Positions 1 through 10,044 are shown, counted from the first letter of the stretch. The stretch: DNA of 64,000 bases from Clostridium hydrogeniformans DSM 21757 (GCF_000686705.1 NZ_JMLJ01000012.1:1-64000), one strand, 5' to 3'. Numbers and translations are program-made. Notes: a model not told the origin generated them from the sequence alone.

Positions 1-31
1 TCAGCTGCTCTGCCAATTGAGCCACGTCAGC
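1..31 (-). tRNA. tRNA-Thr, 5' part only (cut by window edge)
   Basis: These 31 bases are identical to the 5' end (acceptor strand, D arm and start of the anticodon stem) of the complete tRNA-Thr at 231-306. The anticodon lies outside the window, so Thr identity is inferred from that match. It is the last visible gene of a minus-strand tRNA cluster. Confidence 0.8.
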
Positions 32-56
32 ATATTTAATTTTATTTTAAAGTTTA

Positions 57-132
57 TGGTGGGCACAACAGGGATCGAACCTGTGACCCCCTGCTTGTAA
101 GGCAGGTGCTCTCCCAGCTGAGCTATGCGCCC
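57..132 (-). tRNA. tRNA-Val (anticodon TAC)
   Basis: The reverse strand folds as a full 76-base cloverleaf: GGGCGCA acceptor, AGCTCAGCTGGGAGAGC D arm, anticodon stem-loop with TAC flanked by T and A, a GGTTCGATCC T arm, and an encoded CCA end. It is the third tRNA in the minus-strand cluster. Confidence 0.95.
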
Positions 133-139
133 ATAAATA

Positions 140-224
140 TGGTGGAGGAGGACGGATTCGAACCATCGAAGTCACTGACAACAGATTTACAGTCTGCCCC
201 CTTTGGCCACTCGGGAACTCCTCC
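140..224 (-). tRNA. tRNA-Tyr (anticodon GTA)
   Basis: 85 bases on the reverse strand with a GGAGGAG acceptor, anticodon GTA in the loop TGTAAA, a long class II variable arm, a GGTTCGAATCC T arm and encoded CCA. The length and long variable arm fit bacterial tRNA-Tyr. Confidence 0.95.
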
Positions 225-230
225 ACATTC

Positions 231-306
231 TGGAGCTGACGACAGGAGTTGAACCTGCAACCTGCTGATTACAAGTCAGCTGCTCTGCCAATTGAGCCAC
301 GTCAGC
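231..306 (-). tRNA. tRNA-Thr (anticodon TGT)
   Basis: 76 bases on the reverse strand with a GCTGACG acceptor, anticodon TGT in loop CTTGTAA, a GGTTCAACTCC T arm and encoded CCA. It is the first gene of the cluster, directly behind the promoter at 344-372. Confidence 0.95.
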
Positions 307-343
307 ATATTTCTTTATTATGTATTATTTATCAACGAAGATA

Positions 344-372
344 AGTATACTAAGATATGCTATTTCATTCAA
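344..372 (-). promoter_or_regulatory. Sigma-A promoter of the tRNA cluster
   Basis: On the minus strand: TTGAAT (367-372), a 17-base spacer, then TATACT (344-349). The predicted start near 337 is about 30 bases ahead of the first tRNA. Confidence 0.65.
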
Positions 373-536
373 CCCTTATAAACACCTGTTATAATAAATT
401 AAACGATATTTTCTCCTTATTTCTTTTAGTTTCTCTTATTTTAACACAAATATACTTGATAAAATTAATTATAAATATATAATATAACTTTTCATATATT
501 ACTGTGATTAAAATACTTAAAATATTAAACTTTAAA

Positions 537-1187
537 CTAAATCTGTTTCTCTACTACTTCCATATTTATATACTCTGATAAAATATCCTTAACTTCTTCA
601 AAATCATCTTTACTTAAATTATCTCTTAAAATCATATATGAATTTTTAATTGCACTTTCTGGATTACTATTTTTTAAAAGGTCATATAACTTTTTATAAT
701 CCTCTTTTGAAAGCTTGCTTGCTATATACATGAGTTTTGCCTTCTGAGAAAGACCTATATTATCAACTATTGACCTTCTATCTACCTTAAACACTGAAAC
801 TGCTTCCTCATCTTTTATAATCTTTTTATTAGGATTATATCTTACTCTACTTTCATCTTCCTCTTTGTGCATATAGGCATTGACTTCTTCTTCAATTTTA
901 TGCCTATAGGCTACACTTCCTTCTTTTTCAATAGCTTCTTCCCTTGTTTCTTTAGTATTATCCTTAAGACTATTTTTATTAATAATATTCTCTTCTACTT
1001 CTATGGGTTCATTCTTTTTCTCTTCTATTACTTTTTTATTACTGGAACTACTGTTTTCCACCTCTATTATAATCTCCTCATATGGATATATATCTAATGA
1101 AATTTTATTAATATATATAATAGTTGTAACCGTTACAACTGTAGATATTACAAGTAAAATATTATAGAATTTCACTTTAATTTTCAC
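537..1187 (-). CDS. Membrane-anchored protein of unknown function
   Basis: A 216-residue protein I do not recognise. Residues about 7-27 form one hydrophobic segment, so the rest is probably outside the membrane or, during sporulation, in the intermembrane space. Residues about 40-140 are highly charged, rich in Glu, Lys and Asn, and probably unstructured. The last 80 residues look helical, with two similar blocks (LSKEDYKKLYDLL and LSKDDFEEVKDIL). The start is a GTG about six bases behind AGGAGGGG. It lies between the tRNA cluster and yyaC, which is transcribed away from it, and has no clear terminator. A sporulation role is only a guess from the neighbours. Confidence 0.75.
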   Translation of the reverse strand: MKIKVKFYNILLVISTVVTVTTIIYINKISLDIYPYEEIIIEVENSSSSNKKVIEEKKNEPIEVEENIINKNSLKDNTKETREEAIEKEGSVAYRHKIEEEVNAYMHKEEDESRVRYNPNKKIIKDEEAVSVFKVDRRSIVDNIGLSQKAKLMYIASKLSKEDYKKLYDLLKNSNPESAIKNSYMILRDNLSKDDFEEVKDILSEYINMEVVEKQI

Positions 1188-1334
1188 TTTTACCCCTCCT
1201 TAAGTAATCCAGTATCTTCTTTATGTTTCATTTAATTTCCATATATAATTCTCTCACTATTTAAAATTTTTATTCATTATAATAATAAAGTTGTACCTAT
1301 ATTCATATAAATTTAATATTGAGGAGGTGTCAGC

Positions 1335-1865
1335 TTGAATAAAGTTAAATCTAACTATAAAAGTAATATGGGATTTTATAATATAGCATTCTTTATAAAA
1401 GATTTTATAGATAGCAACTCTATAATAGTATGTATTGGAACGGATAGATGTATTGGAGATTGTCTTGGTCCATTAGTTGGTACTTTACTTAAGGATAAAC
1501 ATTTTCCATTGCCTGTTTATGGAACAATAGCTTCACCTATCCATGCCTTGAATATAGATACAAGACTTGATGAAATAAAGACTTTACACCCTCATAGCAA
1601 GATAATAGGTATAGATGCTTGTCTTGGAGATAGCTCTTCAATTGGTGAAATCCATGCCCGTGATTATCCTATACATCCTGGAAAAGGCGTCGGTAAAGTT
1701 TTACCTAATGTAGGTGATATATCTATTATTGGTATTGTAGATTCTAGTGATAATCCCGAAATATTCACCTCCAGAAGTATTCGTCTTTCCCTTGTCTTAG
1801 ATATGTCCCTAGTAATAGTGAATTCACTTTTTCATGCCCTTTATATTAATAAAATCCACTCATAA
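1335..1865 (+). CDS. yyaC: Sporulation protein YyaC (DUF1256, spore protease-like)
   Basis: 176 residues with the glycine-rich IGTDRCIGDCLGPLVG block near residues 34-49 typical of the YyaC/DUF1256 family. That family is related to GPR-type germination proteases and hydrogenase-maturation proteases and is found in endospore formers. The natural substrate is not settled. The TTG start lies seven bases behind GAGGAGG. The gene is monocistronic, and its stop codon sits inside the left arm of the terminator shared with mbl. The family call is firm; the protease activity is inferred from relatives. Confidence 0.85.
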   Translation: MNKVKSNYKSNMGFYNIAFFIKDFIDSNSIIVCIGTDRCIGDCLGPLVGTLLKDKHFPLPVYGTIASPIHALNIDTRLDEIKTLHPHSKIIGIDACLGDSSSIGEIHARDYPIHPGKGVGKVLPNVGDISIIGIVDSSDNPEIFTSRSIRLSLVLDMSLVIVNSLFHALYINKIHS

Positions 1866-1886
1866 ATATGAGTGGATTTTATTAAT
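1845..1886. terminator. Bidirectional terminator between yyaC and mbl
   Basis: A perfect 19-base-pair stem (1845-1863 with 1868-1886) around a four-base AAAT loop, with A/T runs inside both arms. It can stop transcription from both convergent genes and includes the yyaC stop codon. Confidence 0.85.
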
Positions 1887-1891
1887 ATTCT

Positions 1892-2926
1892 TTAATCTAT
1901 TAACGCTACTTCTCCGTTATCAATGGTAACATCTAACTTGTCTATATATTCTAAAACCTTTCCAGTCCCTTCAGCAACACACTCTATAGAGCTTTCTGCT
2001 ATCCTTACTGGTACCTTAGTGACATGGGTTATAAGCTTATCTAATCCTCTTAATAATGCTCCTCCTCCTGTCATTAATATACCCTTTTCTGCAATATCTG
2101 CAGCTAGTTCTGGCGGTGTTTTTTCCAACACTGAATGTGCACAATCCGCAATGGCAGTTACGCATTCTTCTAAAGCCTCTATAACCTCCTCTGAGGATAC
2201 TGTTATATTTTTCGGAAGACCCGTAACTAAATCTCTTCCCTTAACATCCATTGTTAAATTTTCTTCCTCATTAAAGGCTGAACCAATGGTTATCTTTAAA
2301 TTCTCTGCTGTTCTTTCTCCTATCATTAGCTTGTATTTTTTTCTAATATACTTAATTATAGATTCATCAAATCTATCTCCCGCAACTTTTATTGCATCTC
2401 TTACAACAATACCTCCAAGAGATATAACTGCTATATCAGTAGTTCCTCCGCCAATATCAATAATCATATTTCCACTAGGTTTTGTTATATCTATTCCTGA
2501 TCCTATTGAAGCTGCTAAAGGTTCTTCTATAAGAAATACTTTTTTAGCTCCTGCATTAATTGCAGCATCTCTTATAGCCCTTTTTTCCACTTCAGTAGCC
2601 TTACACGGAACACAAATCATGACCTTTGGTGCAGAAATTCTTCTTTTTCCACAAGCCTTTTTTATAAAATACTTCAGCATTTTCTCTGTGGTATCATAAT
2701 CTGAAATTACTCCATCCCTAAGAGGTCTTACAGCTATTATATTACCTGGAGTTCTTCCTATCATTCTTCTTGCTTCCTCACCTACTGCAAGTACCTTATT
2801 TGTATTTCTGTCTATGGCCACAACAGAAGGTTCATTTAAAACAACACCTCTACCTTTTATATATACTAAAATTGTAGCCGTTCCTAGGTCAATGCCTATA
2901 TCTGTTCCCATTCTCCAAAACCACAT
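1892..2926 (-). CDS. mbl: Actin-like cell-shape protein Mbl (MreB family)
   Basis: About 344 residues with the actin-fold nucleotide signatures: GIDLGTATILVY near the N-terminus, IDIGGGTTDIAV in the middle and MTGGGALLRGLD near the C-terminus. MreB-family proteins polymerise under the membrane and guide the elongation cell-wall machinery. Placement directly after spoIIID matches B. subtilis mbl rather than mreB, which sits with mreC/mreD. The longest frame begins at a GTG touching the AGGAG; the ATG at 2926, eight bases behind AGGAG, is the better start. It may be read through from spoIIID. Confidence 0.93.
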   Translation of the reverse strand: MWFWRMGTDIGIDLGTATILVYIKGRGVVLNEPSVVAIDRNTNKVLAVGEEARRMIGRTPGNIIAVRPLRDGVISDYDTTEKMLKYFIKKACGKRRISAPKVMICVPCKATEVEKRAIRDAAINAGAKKVFLIEEPLAASIGSGIDITKPSGNMIIDIGGGTTDIAVISLGGIVVRDAIKVAGDRFDESIIKYIRKKYKLMIGERTAENLKITIGSAFNEEENLTMDVKGRDLVTGLPKNITVSSEEVIEALEECVTAIADCAHSVLEKTPPELAADIAEKGILMTGGGALLRGLDKLITHVTKVPVRIAESSIECVAEGTGKVLEYIDKLDVTIDNGEVALID

Positions 2927-3008
2927 ATTATTCACTCCTAAATCCCTAAATTATATAAAAATTTATATTTTTCATCATTTTCTATAAATGATTATACCTT
3001 TAAAGGGA

Positions 3009-3263
3009 TTATCCTTCAATAGCTTTATACTTTAATTTGGTAGCTTTTCCACCTCTTATGTGTCTTTCTGACTTATTTAAGTCTAATATGGTTTTTGCTT
3101 CTTGGGCTATACTTGGGTTTATTTTAGGTAATCTTTCTGTCATATCCTTATGTATGGTACTCTTTGAAACCCCAAAGACTTTAGCAGTTTTTCTTATTGT
3201 GGCTTTAGAATCTATAATATAATTTGCTACATCAAGCACTCTTTCCTCAATGTAATCTTTCAC
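3009..3263 (-). CDS. spoIIID: Sporulation transcription regulator SpoIIID
   Basis: An 84-residue DNA-binding protein with a central helix-turn-helix (about residues 23-42, ATIRKTAKVFGVSKSTIHKD) and the basic C-terminal tail characteristic of SpoIIID. In Bacillus and clostridia this protein retunes the sigma-E regulon in the mother cell. Full family length. ATG is preceded by GGGAGG. The gene lies between spoIIQ and mbl, the same order as in B. subtilis. Confidence 0.95.
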   Translation of the reverse strand: MKDYIEERVLDVANYIIDSKATIRKTAKVFGVSKSTIHKDMTERLPKINPSIAQEAKTILDLNKSERHIRGGKATKLKYKAIEG

Positions 3264-3350
3264 TCTTATAACCTCCCTTAAAATAATTAATATCCTATTT
3301 AAAGTTTTTACTGTTAATTAATTAAAATTATTATTTTTAAGTTTTTTTAT

Positions 3351-3388
3351 TAAATCAACCATCTTCCTTATGGAAAATGGTTGATTTA
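3351..3388 (-). terminator. Terminator after spoIIQ
   Basis: A 12-base-pair outer stem (3351-3362 with 3377-3388, AAATCAACCAT arms) with a smaller inner hairpin. On the minus strand it is followed by a T-rich stretch. It separates spoIIQ from spoIIID. Confidence 0.7.
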
Positions 3389-3409
3389 AAATTTTAAATT
3401 CCATGAATA

Positions 3410-4189
3410 CTATTTTTGAGCTTGTGTTGTATACTTAACGTGCTTTAATGGATCTTCTTCATTATTATTCTTAAATACTGAGAATCCTAAATGTGATCCA
3501 TACTTTTCCATGGAATAACTTATAGAGCTGTTACCAATTTTTCCAATAACATCTCCTTGCTTTACCTTTTGTCCTTGCTTTACAGCTACATTAGGATCAA
3601 GGCTAGCATATCTTGTTACTAGTCCATTTGGGTGAGTCACTTCTACATAATTTCCATAAACTCTATAGTTACTATCTACTAACTCTTTGTTGTTTTCTTT
3701 AACAACATAAATCTTTGAAACTACGCCATCTAAAACTGACTTAACTGACTTCCCAGCATCAGCCTTTATATGAATACCTGTATTAAATACAGCTTTACCA
3801 AGTTCTGTGTATTCTGGTATAGTTGAGAATCCCTTTGCTAAAGTTCCTTCTACCGGATTTATAAACTTGCCGTTGCTAGTATTAGAAACTTGCGTTGAAT
3901 TCTTACCATCTTTAGCCGTGCTTACTGTAGCATTATTTTTGTTATTATTTTTTACCTCAGTAGCATTATCAACAGTTTTCTTTTCTTCTTCTGTTTTACT
4001 AGTAACTTTTTCTTTTCCATTATCTACGGAAGTCTCTTGAGCAACCTTTGGCTTCTCAGTAGAAACTCTAGCATTTTTTGCTGTAAATGCAGCTACTATA
4101 GCAACTACACATAAGCAAATGAATAATACTACGTAGAAACCCTCCCTTTTAAAGAAATTAGATGATTTGTCCTGTACTTTTTTGTCCAT
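3410..4189 (-). CDS. spoIIQ: SpoIIQ-like LytM-domain protein of the forespore channel, degenerate active site
   Basis: 259 residues: a short cytoplasmic N-terminus, one membrane segment (about 18-36), a low-complexity Lys/Asn/Thr linker (about 45-108) and a LytM/M23 domain (about 110-250). SpoIIQ is made in the forespore and binds SpoIIIAH across the intermembrane space. The first zinc motif is intact (H140-x3-D144). The His expected in the YxHL motif is Ser196, and the HxH pair reads H233-L-G235, so zinc binding and endopeptidase activity are probably lost. Gene order (spoIID-spoIIQ-spoIIID-mbl) and a sigma-F promoter support the call. Confidence 0.9.
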   Translation of the reverse strand: MDKKVQDKSSNFFKREGFYVVLFICLCVVAIVAAFTAKNARVSTEKPKVAQETSVDNGKEKVTSKTEEEKKTVDNATEVKNNNKNNATVSTAKDGKNSTQVSNTSNGKFINPVEGTLAKGFSTIPEYTELGKAVFNTGIHIKADAGKSVKSVLDGVVSKIYVVKENNKELVDSNYRVYGNYVEVTHPNGLVTRYASLDPNVAVKQGQKVKQGDVIGKIGNSSISYSMEKYGSHLGFSVFKNNNEEDPLKHVKYTTQAQK

Positions 4190-4208
4190 ATGAACACCTC
4201 CATCAGTT

Positions 4209-4236
4209 ATTTTTACCTTTTAAGTAAATTTAATAC
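4209..4236 (-). promoter_or_regulatory. Sigma-F-type promoter of spoIIQ
   Basis: On the minus strand: GTATT (4232-4236), a 14-base spacer, then GGTAAAAAT (4209-4217), which fits the sigma-F -10 consensus GGNRANAMT at every position. The predicted start is about 15 bases ahead of the spoIIQ ATG. The same spacing recurs upstream of spoIIR. Confidence 0.6.
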
Positions 4237-4963
4237 ATATTTTTTGTATTTTTTTAAATTTATTTTCTATTTTTATCTTTTGAATGCTTTTATTCGAGAC
4301 TTTCACCTTCAAAAATCTTATCTCTAAATAATAAATATAAGATTTGTAAAGTTCTTTATTGATTCATCTCCAAATTTACCAAGAATAAAAACTCTACCTA
4401 AAGTAATCTACTTTTCATGAATTTACCTTAGCTTATCTATAACTATTGCCATATATAGTGTTCTTTAAACCTATGATAATAAGTTAATTTTTATAGTGTT
4501 CCTTCTCTAAGATATAGGGTTTAACTGTTGAAACTTAACTTATACATAAATCTACATACTGACTAATCACAGTAAAATTTTCTAGATAAGTTAATCATTA
4601 AGGTATAACCCCTATAGCCACAGTAAAATTTAATCTTATACAAAACTCTCTTTTCCCTCATATCTAGGATTAATAAAGAAAATTTTAAGTAATAACTTAA
4701 TGTTATACTTTGAAGGCTTATCTCCAAATAAACTTAAGAATAACTTCCTATAAGATTTATTAACTAAGTCTATAAAATAAATTTTTATTATAATAATCAT
4801 TTATACCTAGGCATAGTATAGAAAGAGGGTTTTTACTTAGTACTTTTAAAATTTAATAAAAATGGTTTTTAAACTAAAATATAAGTTTAAAAATTAATAG
4901 TAGTCTTTTTATATTAAAATTTAGTTTTTGTAGACTTCATATAAACTAACTTTCACTTTATAT
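4237..4963. other. Gene-free 0.73-kb stretch between spoIIQ and spoIID
   Basis: Very AT-rich and without a credible reading frame. It must hold the spoIID promoter near its right end, but I find no convincing sigma-E match. A 13-base direct repeat, CACAGTAAAATTT, occurs at 4568-4580 and 4619-4631. No RNA gene or mobile element is recognised. Confidence 0.5.
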
Positions 4964-4977
4964 AGGGGGTGCATTTC

Positions 4978-6012
4978 TTGAAAAATACAATACTTGTTTT
5001 AGACATAAAAAGAGTGTTAATAGTTGCGGGATTTATTATTGCTTTTATCATCCTACTTCCTCTGGCTTTAATAGGTACTAGTAAAGAAGCTAAAGAAAAA
5101 AGTATACAATTGCCTCCACAAGAAAATACCTCATTAGAGAAGGAAGAAAGTGCATTAGATATATTAAATGGGGATATAAAAGTATACATAAGTAAAGAGG
5201 ATAGGATTGAAACTATTAGCTTTGAGGAGTATATAAAAGGAGTTGTCTCTTCTGAAATGCTTGTTTCCTTTGAAATGGAAGCATTAAAAGCTCAAGCTAT
5301 AGCTGCTAGGAACTTTTCTTTAAATAAAATAAAATACAAATGTACTCAAGCTAAGGGTGCTGATCTTTGTGATACTGTCCATTGCCAAGTATATAAGAGC
5401 AAAGAAACTAAAATAAAAGAATGGGGAAAAAATGGAGAGGATAATTATAAGAAAATTAGCCAAGCTGTAGATAATACCAAAGGAGAGTTTATGTATTATG
5501 ATAAAAAACTTGTTACTGCAGCCCAATTCTTTGCCACAAGTTCAGGTAAAACTGAAAATAGTAAGGATGTTTTTGGTGGAAATCACCCATATTTGAAATC
5601 AGTTGTAAGTCTCGGAGAAGAAGAGGCTCCTAAATATAAAAGTACAAAAACTCTAAAATTAGCTTCTTTTATAAATACTATTAATAAAGCATACCCAAAA
5701 GCTAACCTATCTAGTAAAAATATAAAAACAGCCCTATCCATAAAATCAAAAACTGAAGGTGGCTCTGTAAATGAAATTAAGATTGGTTCTGAAACCATAA
5801 GAGGAGTAGATTTTAGAAAACTATTTGATTTGAATTCTGCTAATTTCACATTAAAATTTGATAAAGATAGTGTAACTATAGACTGTTTAGGATATGGTCA
5901 CGGAGTAGGTATGAGCCAATGGGGAGCCAATGCAATGGCCAAAAATGGTAGTAACTATAAGGATATACTATCTCACTATTATTCCGGAATTAACATAAAA
6001 AAAGACTATTAA
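4978..6012 (+). CDS. spoIID: SpoIID peptidoglycan-degrading protein of the engulfment complex
   Basis: About 344 residues: an N-terminal membrane anchor (about 12-32) and a SpoIID/LytB domain with FEEYIKGVVSSEM, LKAQAIAARNF and the C-terminal GYGHGVGMSQWGANAMA block. SpoIID is a mother-cell lytic transglycosylase that cuts SpoIIP-denuded glycan strands during engulfment. The glutamate of VVSSEM corresponds to the family's catalytic residue. The longest frame begins at a GTG inside the Shine-Dalgarno; the TTG at 4978, seven bases behind AGGGGGT, is preferred. It is convergent with murA. Confidence 0.93.
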   Translation: MKNTILVLDIKRVLIVAGFIIAFIILLPLALIGTSKEAKEKSIQLPPQENTSLEKEESALDILNGDIKVYISKEDRIETISFEEYIKGVVSSEMLVSFEMEALKAQAIAARNFSLNKIKYKCTQAKGADLCDTVHCQVYKSKETKIKEWGKNGEDNYKKISQAVDNTKGEFMYYDKKLVTAAQFFATSSGKTENSKDVFGGNHPYLKSVVSLGEEEAPKYKSTKTLKLASFINTINKAYPKANLSSKNIKTALSIKSKTEGGSVNEIKIGSETIRGVDFRKLFDLNSANFTLKFDKDSVTIDCLGYGHGVGMSQWGANAMAKNGSNYKDILSHYYSGINIKKDY

Positions 6013-6019
6013 AATAAAA

Positions 6020-6066
6020 ATTAACAAACACCATCTCCTAAAAATTAAGATATGGTGTTTGTTAAT
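6020..6066. terminator. Bidirectional terminator between spoIID and murA
   Basis: A perfect 15-base-pair stem, ATTAACAAACACCAT (6020-6034) with its complement (6052-6066), and an AT-rich loop. It sits between two convergent stop codons. Confidence 0.8.
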
Positions 6067-6080
6067 ACTATAAATTAACA

Positions 6081-7334
6081 TTATTTTATCCTTTCAATAT
6101 TCGCTCCTAGCTTTTTAAACTTTTCTTCTATGGAGACATATCCTCTATCAATATGATATATATCATTTATAGTTGTAACTCCATCTGCACAAAGTGCTGC
6201 TAAAATAAGAGCAGCTCCTGCTCTTAAGTCAGTAGCCTTAACATTACAACCACTTAAAGATTTAACACCTTCAATTATTGCACATCTTCCATCTATCTTT
6301 ATATTAGCTCCCATCCTTTTAAGCTCTCCAGCATGCATAAATCTATTTTCAAACACTGTTTCTGTTATTATGCTTGTTCCCTTAGAAAGACAAGCAAGGC
6401 TCATAATCTGTGCCTGCATATCCGTTGGAAATCCTGGATATGGCATGGTTTTTATATCCATAGCCCTTAATCCATTATGTCCATTAACAATTATAAACTT
6501 TTCTCCTATTTCTAAAGAAGCTCCACTTTCAATAAGTTTAGCAATAACTGGTCGTAAATATTCTTCCTCTACTCCAGATATCTTAACCTTTGAATTAGTT
6601 ATAGCAGCTGCTATCATATAAGTTCCCGCTTCTATCCTATCAAAAATAGGAGTATAACTTACTCCATGTAAATTCTTAACTCCAGTTATTCTTATGGTAT
6701 CACTTCCTGCACCTTGGATATTGGCTCCCATCTGTATTAAAAAATTAGCTAAATCCTTAATTTCTGGCTCCTCAGCGGCGTTTTCTATTATAGTTTCCCC
6801 TTCTGCTAAAACAGCTGCCATCATAATATTTTCTGTGGCTCCAACAGATGGAAAATCTAAATATATATTATTTCCCTTTAACTTCTCTGCCTTAGCCTCC
6901 ACATATCCATACCCTAAATCAATATTAGCTCCTAAAGCTCTAAATCCCTTTAAATGAAGGTCAATAGGTCTAGTACCTATATTACATCCTCCAGGAAGAG
7001 ATATTTTCACTTTTCCAAATCTAGATAACATAGGTCCCATAATAAGAAAAGATGCCCTCATTTTTCTAACAAGATCTCCATCTGGTTCATCAGTACTTAA
7101 TATACCACTGGTGTCTATATATATATTATTATCATTAAAACTTACCTTAGTATTCATACTACTTAATAAATCACATATTACATATACATCTTCTAATGTA
7201 GGTGCATTATTAATTATACATTTATCCCCACTTAGAATAGAAGCAGCTATAATAGGAAGAATAGAGTTTTTAGCTGCACTTATAGTTATTTCTCCTTTAA
7301 GTGGTACCCCACCTTTTATAACTAACTTATCCAT
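6081..7334 (-). CDS. murA: UDP-N-acetylglucosamine 1-carboxyvinyltransferase MurA
   Basis: 417 residues catalysing the first committed step of peptidoglycan synthesis, transfer of enolpyruvyl from PEP to UDP-GlcNAc in the cytoplasm. The N-terminal KGGVPLKGEITISAAKNS block is present. Cys117 in PGGCNIGTRP is the catalytic cysteine that fosfomycin alkylates, so sensitivity is expected at the enzyme level. The longest frame adds 12 residues; the ATG at 7334 directly behind GGAGG is the likely start. The ywmB-murA-spoIID neighbourhood matches murAA of B. subtilis. Confidence 0.96.
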   Translation of the reverse strand: MDKLVIKGGVPLKGEITISAAKNSILPIIAASILSGDKCIINNAPTLEDVYVICDLLSSMNTKVSFNDNNIYIDTSGILSTDEPDGDLVRKMRASFLIMGPMLSRFGKVKISLPGGCNIGTRPIDLHLKGFRALGANIDLGYGYVEAKAEKLKGNNIYLDFPSVGATENIMMAAVLAEGETIIENAAEEPEIKDLANFLIQMGANIQGAGSDTIRITGVKNLHGVSYTPIFDRIEAGTYMIAAAITNSKVKISGVEEEYLRPVIAKLIESGASLEIGEKFIIVNGHNGLRAMDIKTMPYPGFPTDMQAQIMSLACLSKGTSIITETVFENRFMHAGELKRMGANIKIDGRCAIIEGVKSLSGCNVKATDLRAGAALILAALCADGVTTINDIYHIDRGYVSIEEKFKKLGANIERIK

Positions 7335-7353
7335 ATTTTCCTCCATAAAATTG

Positions 7354-7965
7354 TTAATAACTACATGCAATTATAGGAGTTCCTATAGTTACATATGTTC
7401 CTGAAGTATATTGGTTAACTGAAAAGTTTAAATCAACTTTTTCATTTGATATTACTTCATTTTTAAAAAAGCCTGTAAAAGCTGTTCCATAAATCGCTTT
7501 ATTATCTACAGTTTTTATATTATTACTTCCTATAACTTGTAAAAATAATCTCAATTTATTACTATATGTGATTAGGTTATTATCCTCTAATTTGCCTTTT
7601 ATAAAATAATATGTGCTTATATTATTATGTTTTGTATTTATAAACCTTAATATGTTATTATTTATTTGGTAAAGTTTAATATAATCTCCCTCTGATTCCA
7701 CATTGATATAAACCTTACCTTGAGTCCCTAAAAATTCATCATCTATATTTAACTTAATACCATTCTCTTCTTTATATTGCTCTATATTCCTAAATAAGTC
7801 TTCTGCATCATTAACTTTAATATCACTAATTTCTATTTTCATTCCTTTTTCCACTACCTGTCCACCTAACATTGTCACCATAAATTTTAAAAATCTTTCC
7901 TCATTTATAATAAAAGATGTAGAAATCAAAACTATAAGACTTAAAATACTTAATTTTACCCTCAT
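7354..7965 (-). CDS. ywmB: YwmB-like exported protein
   Basis: About 203 residues, with an N-terminal hydrophobic segment (about 3-20) acting as signal or anchor. The body resembles the poorly understood YwmB family (DUF1779), whose gene lies directly upstream of murAA in B. subtilis, as here. The stop is 19 bases before the murA start, so the two are probably co-transcribed. The longest frame starts at 8094; the ATG at 7965, five bases behind GAGGGG, precedes the signal segment and is preferred. The family call relies on length, topology and position more than on strong motifs. Confidence 0.7.
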   Translation of the reverse strand: MRVKLSILSLIVLISTSFIINEERFLKFMVTMLGGQVVEKGMKIEISDIKVNDAEDLFRNIEQYKEENGIKLNIDDEFLGTQGKVYINVESEGDYIKLYQINNNILRFINTKHNNISTYYFIKGKLEDNNLITYSNKLRLFLQVIGSNNIKTVDNKAIYGTAFTGFFKNEVISNEKVDLNFSVNQYTSGTYVTIGTPIIACSY

Positions 7966-8150
7966 GTTATCCCCTCTCTTCCACCTTATATTATGACCAT
8001 AAAATCCCATTTTATACTCAGTAATGTAATTACTTGTAATATAATGAAATATATTATTAATATATAACTTTTCATAAAAAGTGTGCATACACACTTAAGT
8101 TTATTTATAGTAAGTTTTTATAAATGCGTATAAAATGTACATAGATAATA

Positions 8151-8198
8151 AAAAGCTTGCTTTAGATAAGTTTTAAATCTTATCTAAAACAAGCTTTT
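8151..8198 (-). terminator. Terminator of the atp operon
   Basis: A 20-base stem with one mismatch (8151-8170 with 8179-8198, AAAAGCTTG arms) directly after atpC. On the minus strand it ends in a run of T. Confidence 0.8.
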
Positions 8199-8212
8199 AT
8201 TTTATTAACTCT

Positions 8213-8611
8213 CTATTTACTTAATGAAAGTCTAGTTAAAGCCCTATAAAGAGATGCTTCAGCTCTTTTTATATCTACGTTATCCTTAGACTTAAGCCTC
8301 TCTTCTGCTCTCTCTTTAGCTCTACTAGCTCTTTCTCTATCTATTTCTTCTGGCCACTCTGCAGAGTCACAATTTATATATAGGTGACCCTTAGAGCTTC
8401 TTATTATTCCATTAGAAGTAAATAGTTTTTTTCTCTCACCATCTTTATTAACTATTTCAGTTACAGTTGGTTTTAATAATGTAATCATATCTATATGATT
8501 AGGCAAAATTTGAATTTTACCATCTATACTTTCTACAAAAACTTGTTTGACTTCCCCTTGAAAAACCCTCTTTTCAGGGGTTATTATATCTAAGTTTAGA
8601 TACTTTTCCAT
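8213..8611 (-). CDS. atpC: ATP synthase epsilon subunit
   Basis: 132 residues: an N-terminal beta-sandwich (LDIITPEKRVFQGEVKQVFV) and a C-terminal helical hairpin (RASRAKERAEERL). Epsilon sits on the rotor, joins F1 to the c-ring and can inhibit ATP hydrolysis. It is the last gene of the atp operon, 20 bases after atpD, and is followed by a terminator. Normal length for the family. Confidence 0.95.
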   Translation of the reverse strand: MEKYLNLDIITPEKRVFQGEVKQVFVESIDGKIQILPNHIDMITLLKPTVTEIVNKDGERKKLFTSNGIIRSSKGHLYINCDSAEWPEEIDRERASRAKERAEERLKSKDNVDIKRAEASLYRALTRLSLSK

Positions 8612-8631
8612 AAAATCACATCCTTAAAAAA

Positions 8632-10044
<1,413 letters not shown>

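Noticed and set aside
1-306. Repeated tRNA-Thr sequence at both ends of the cluster as an attachment-site pair of an integrated element
   Set aside because: Only two other tRNAs lie between the copies; no integrase or phage genes. A simple tRNA gene duplication explains it.
1923-2699. 258-codon plus-strand frame opposite mbl
   Set aside because: It is the antisense shadow of a highly conserved actin-fold gene, lacks a ribosome-binding site and encodes no recognisable protein.
4978-6012. Sigma-E promoter for spoIID (CATATAAA near 4938)
   Set aside because: The only good -35-like ATATT is 22 bases away, too far for sigma-E; other candidates are too weak to annotate.
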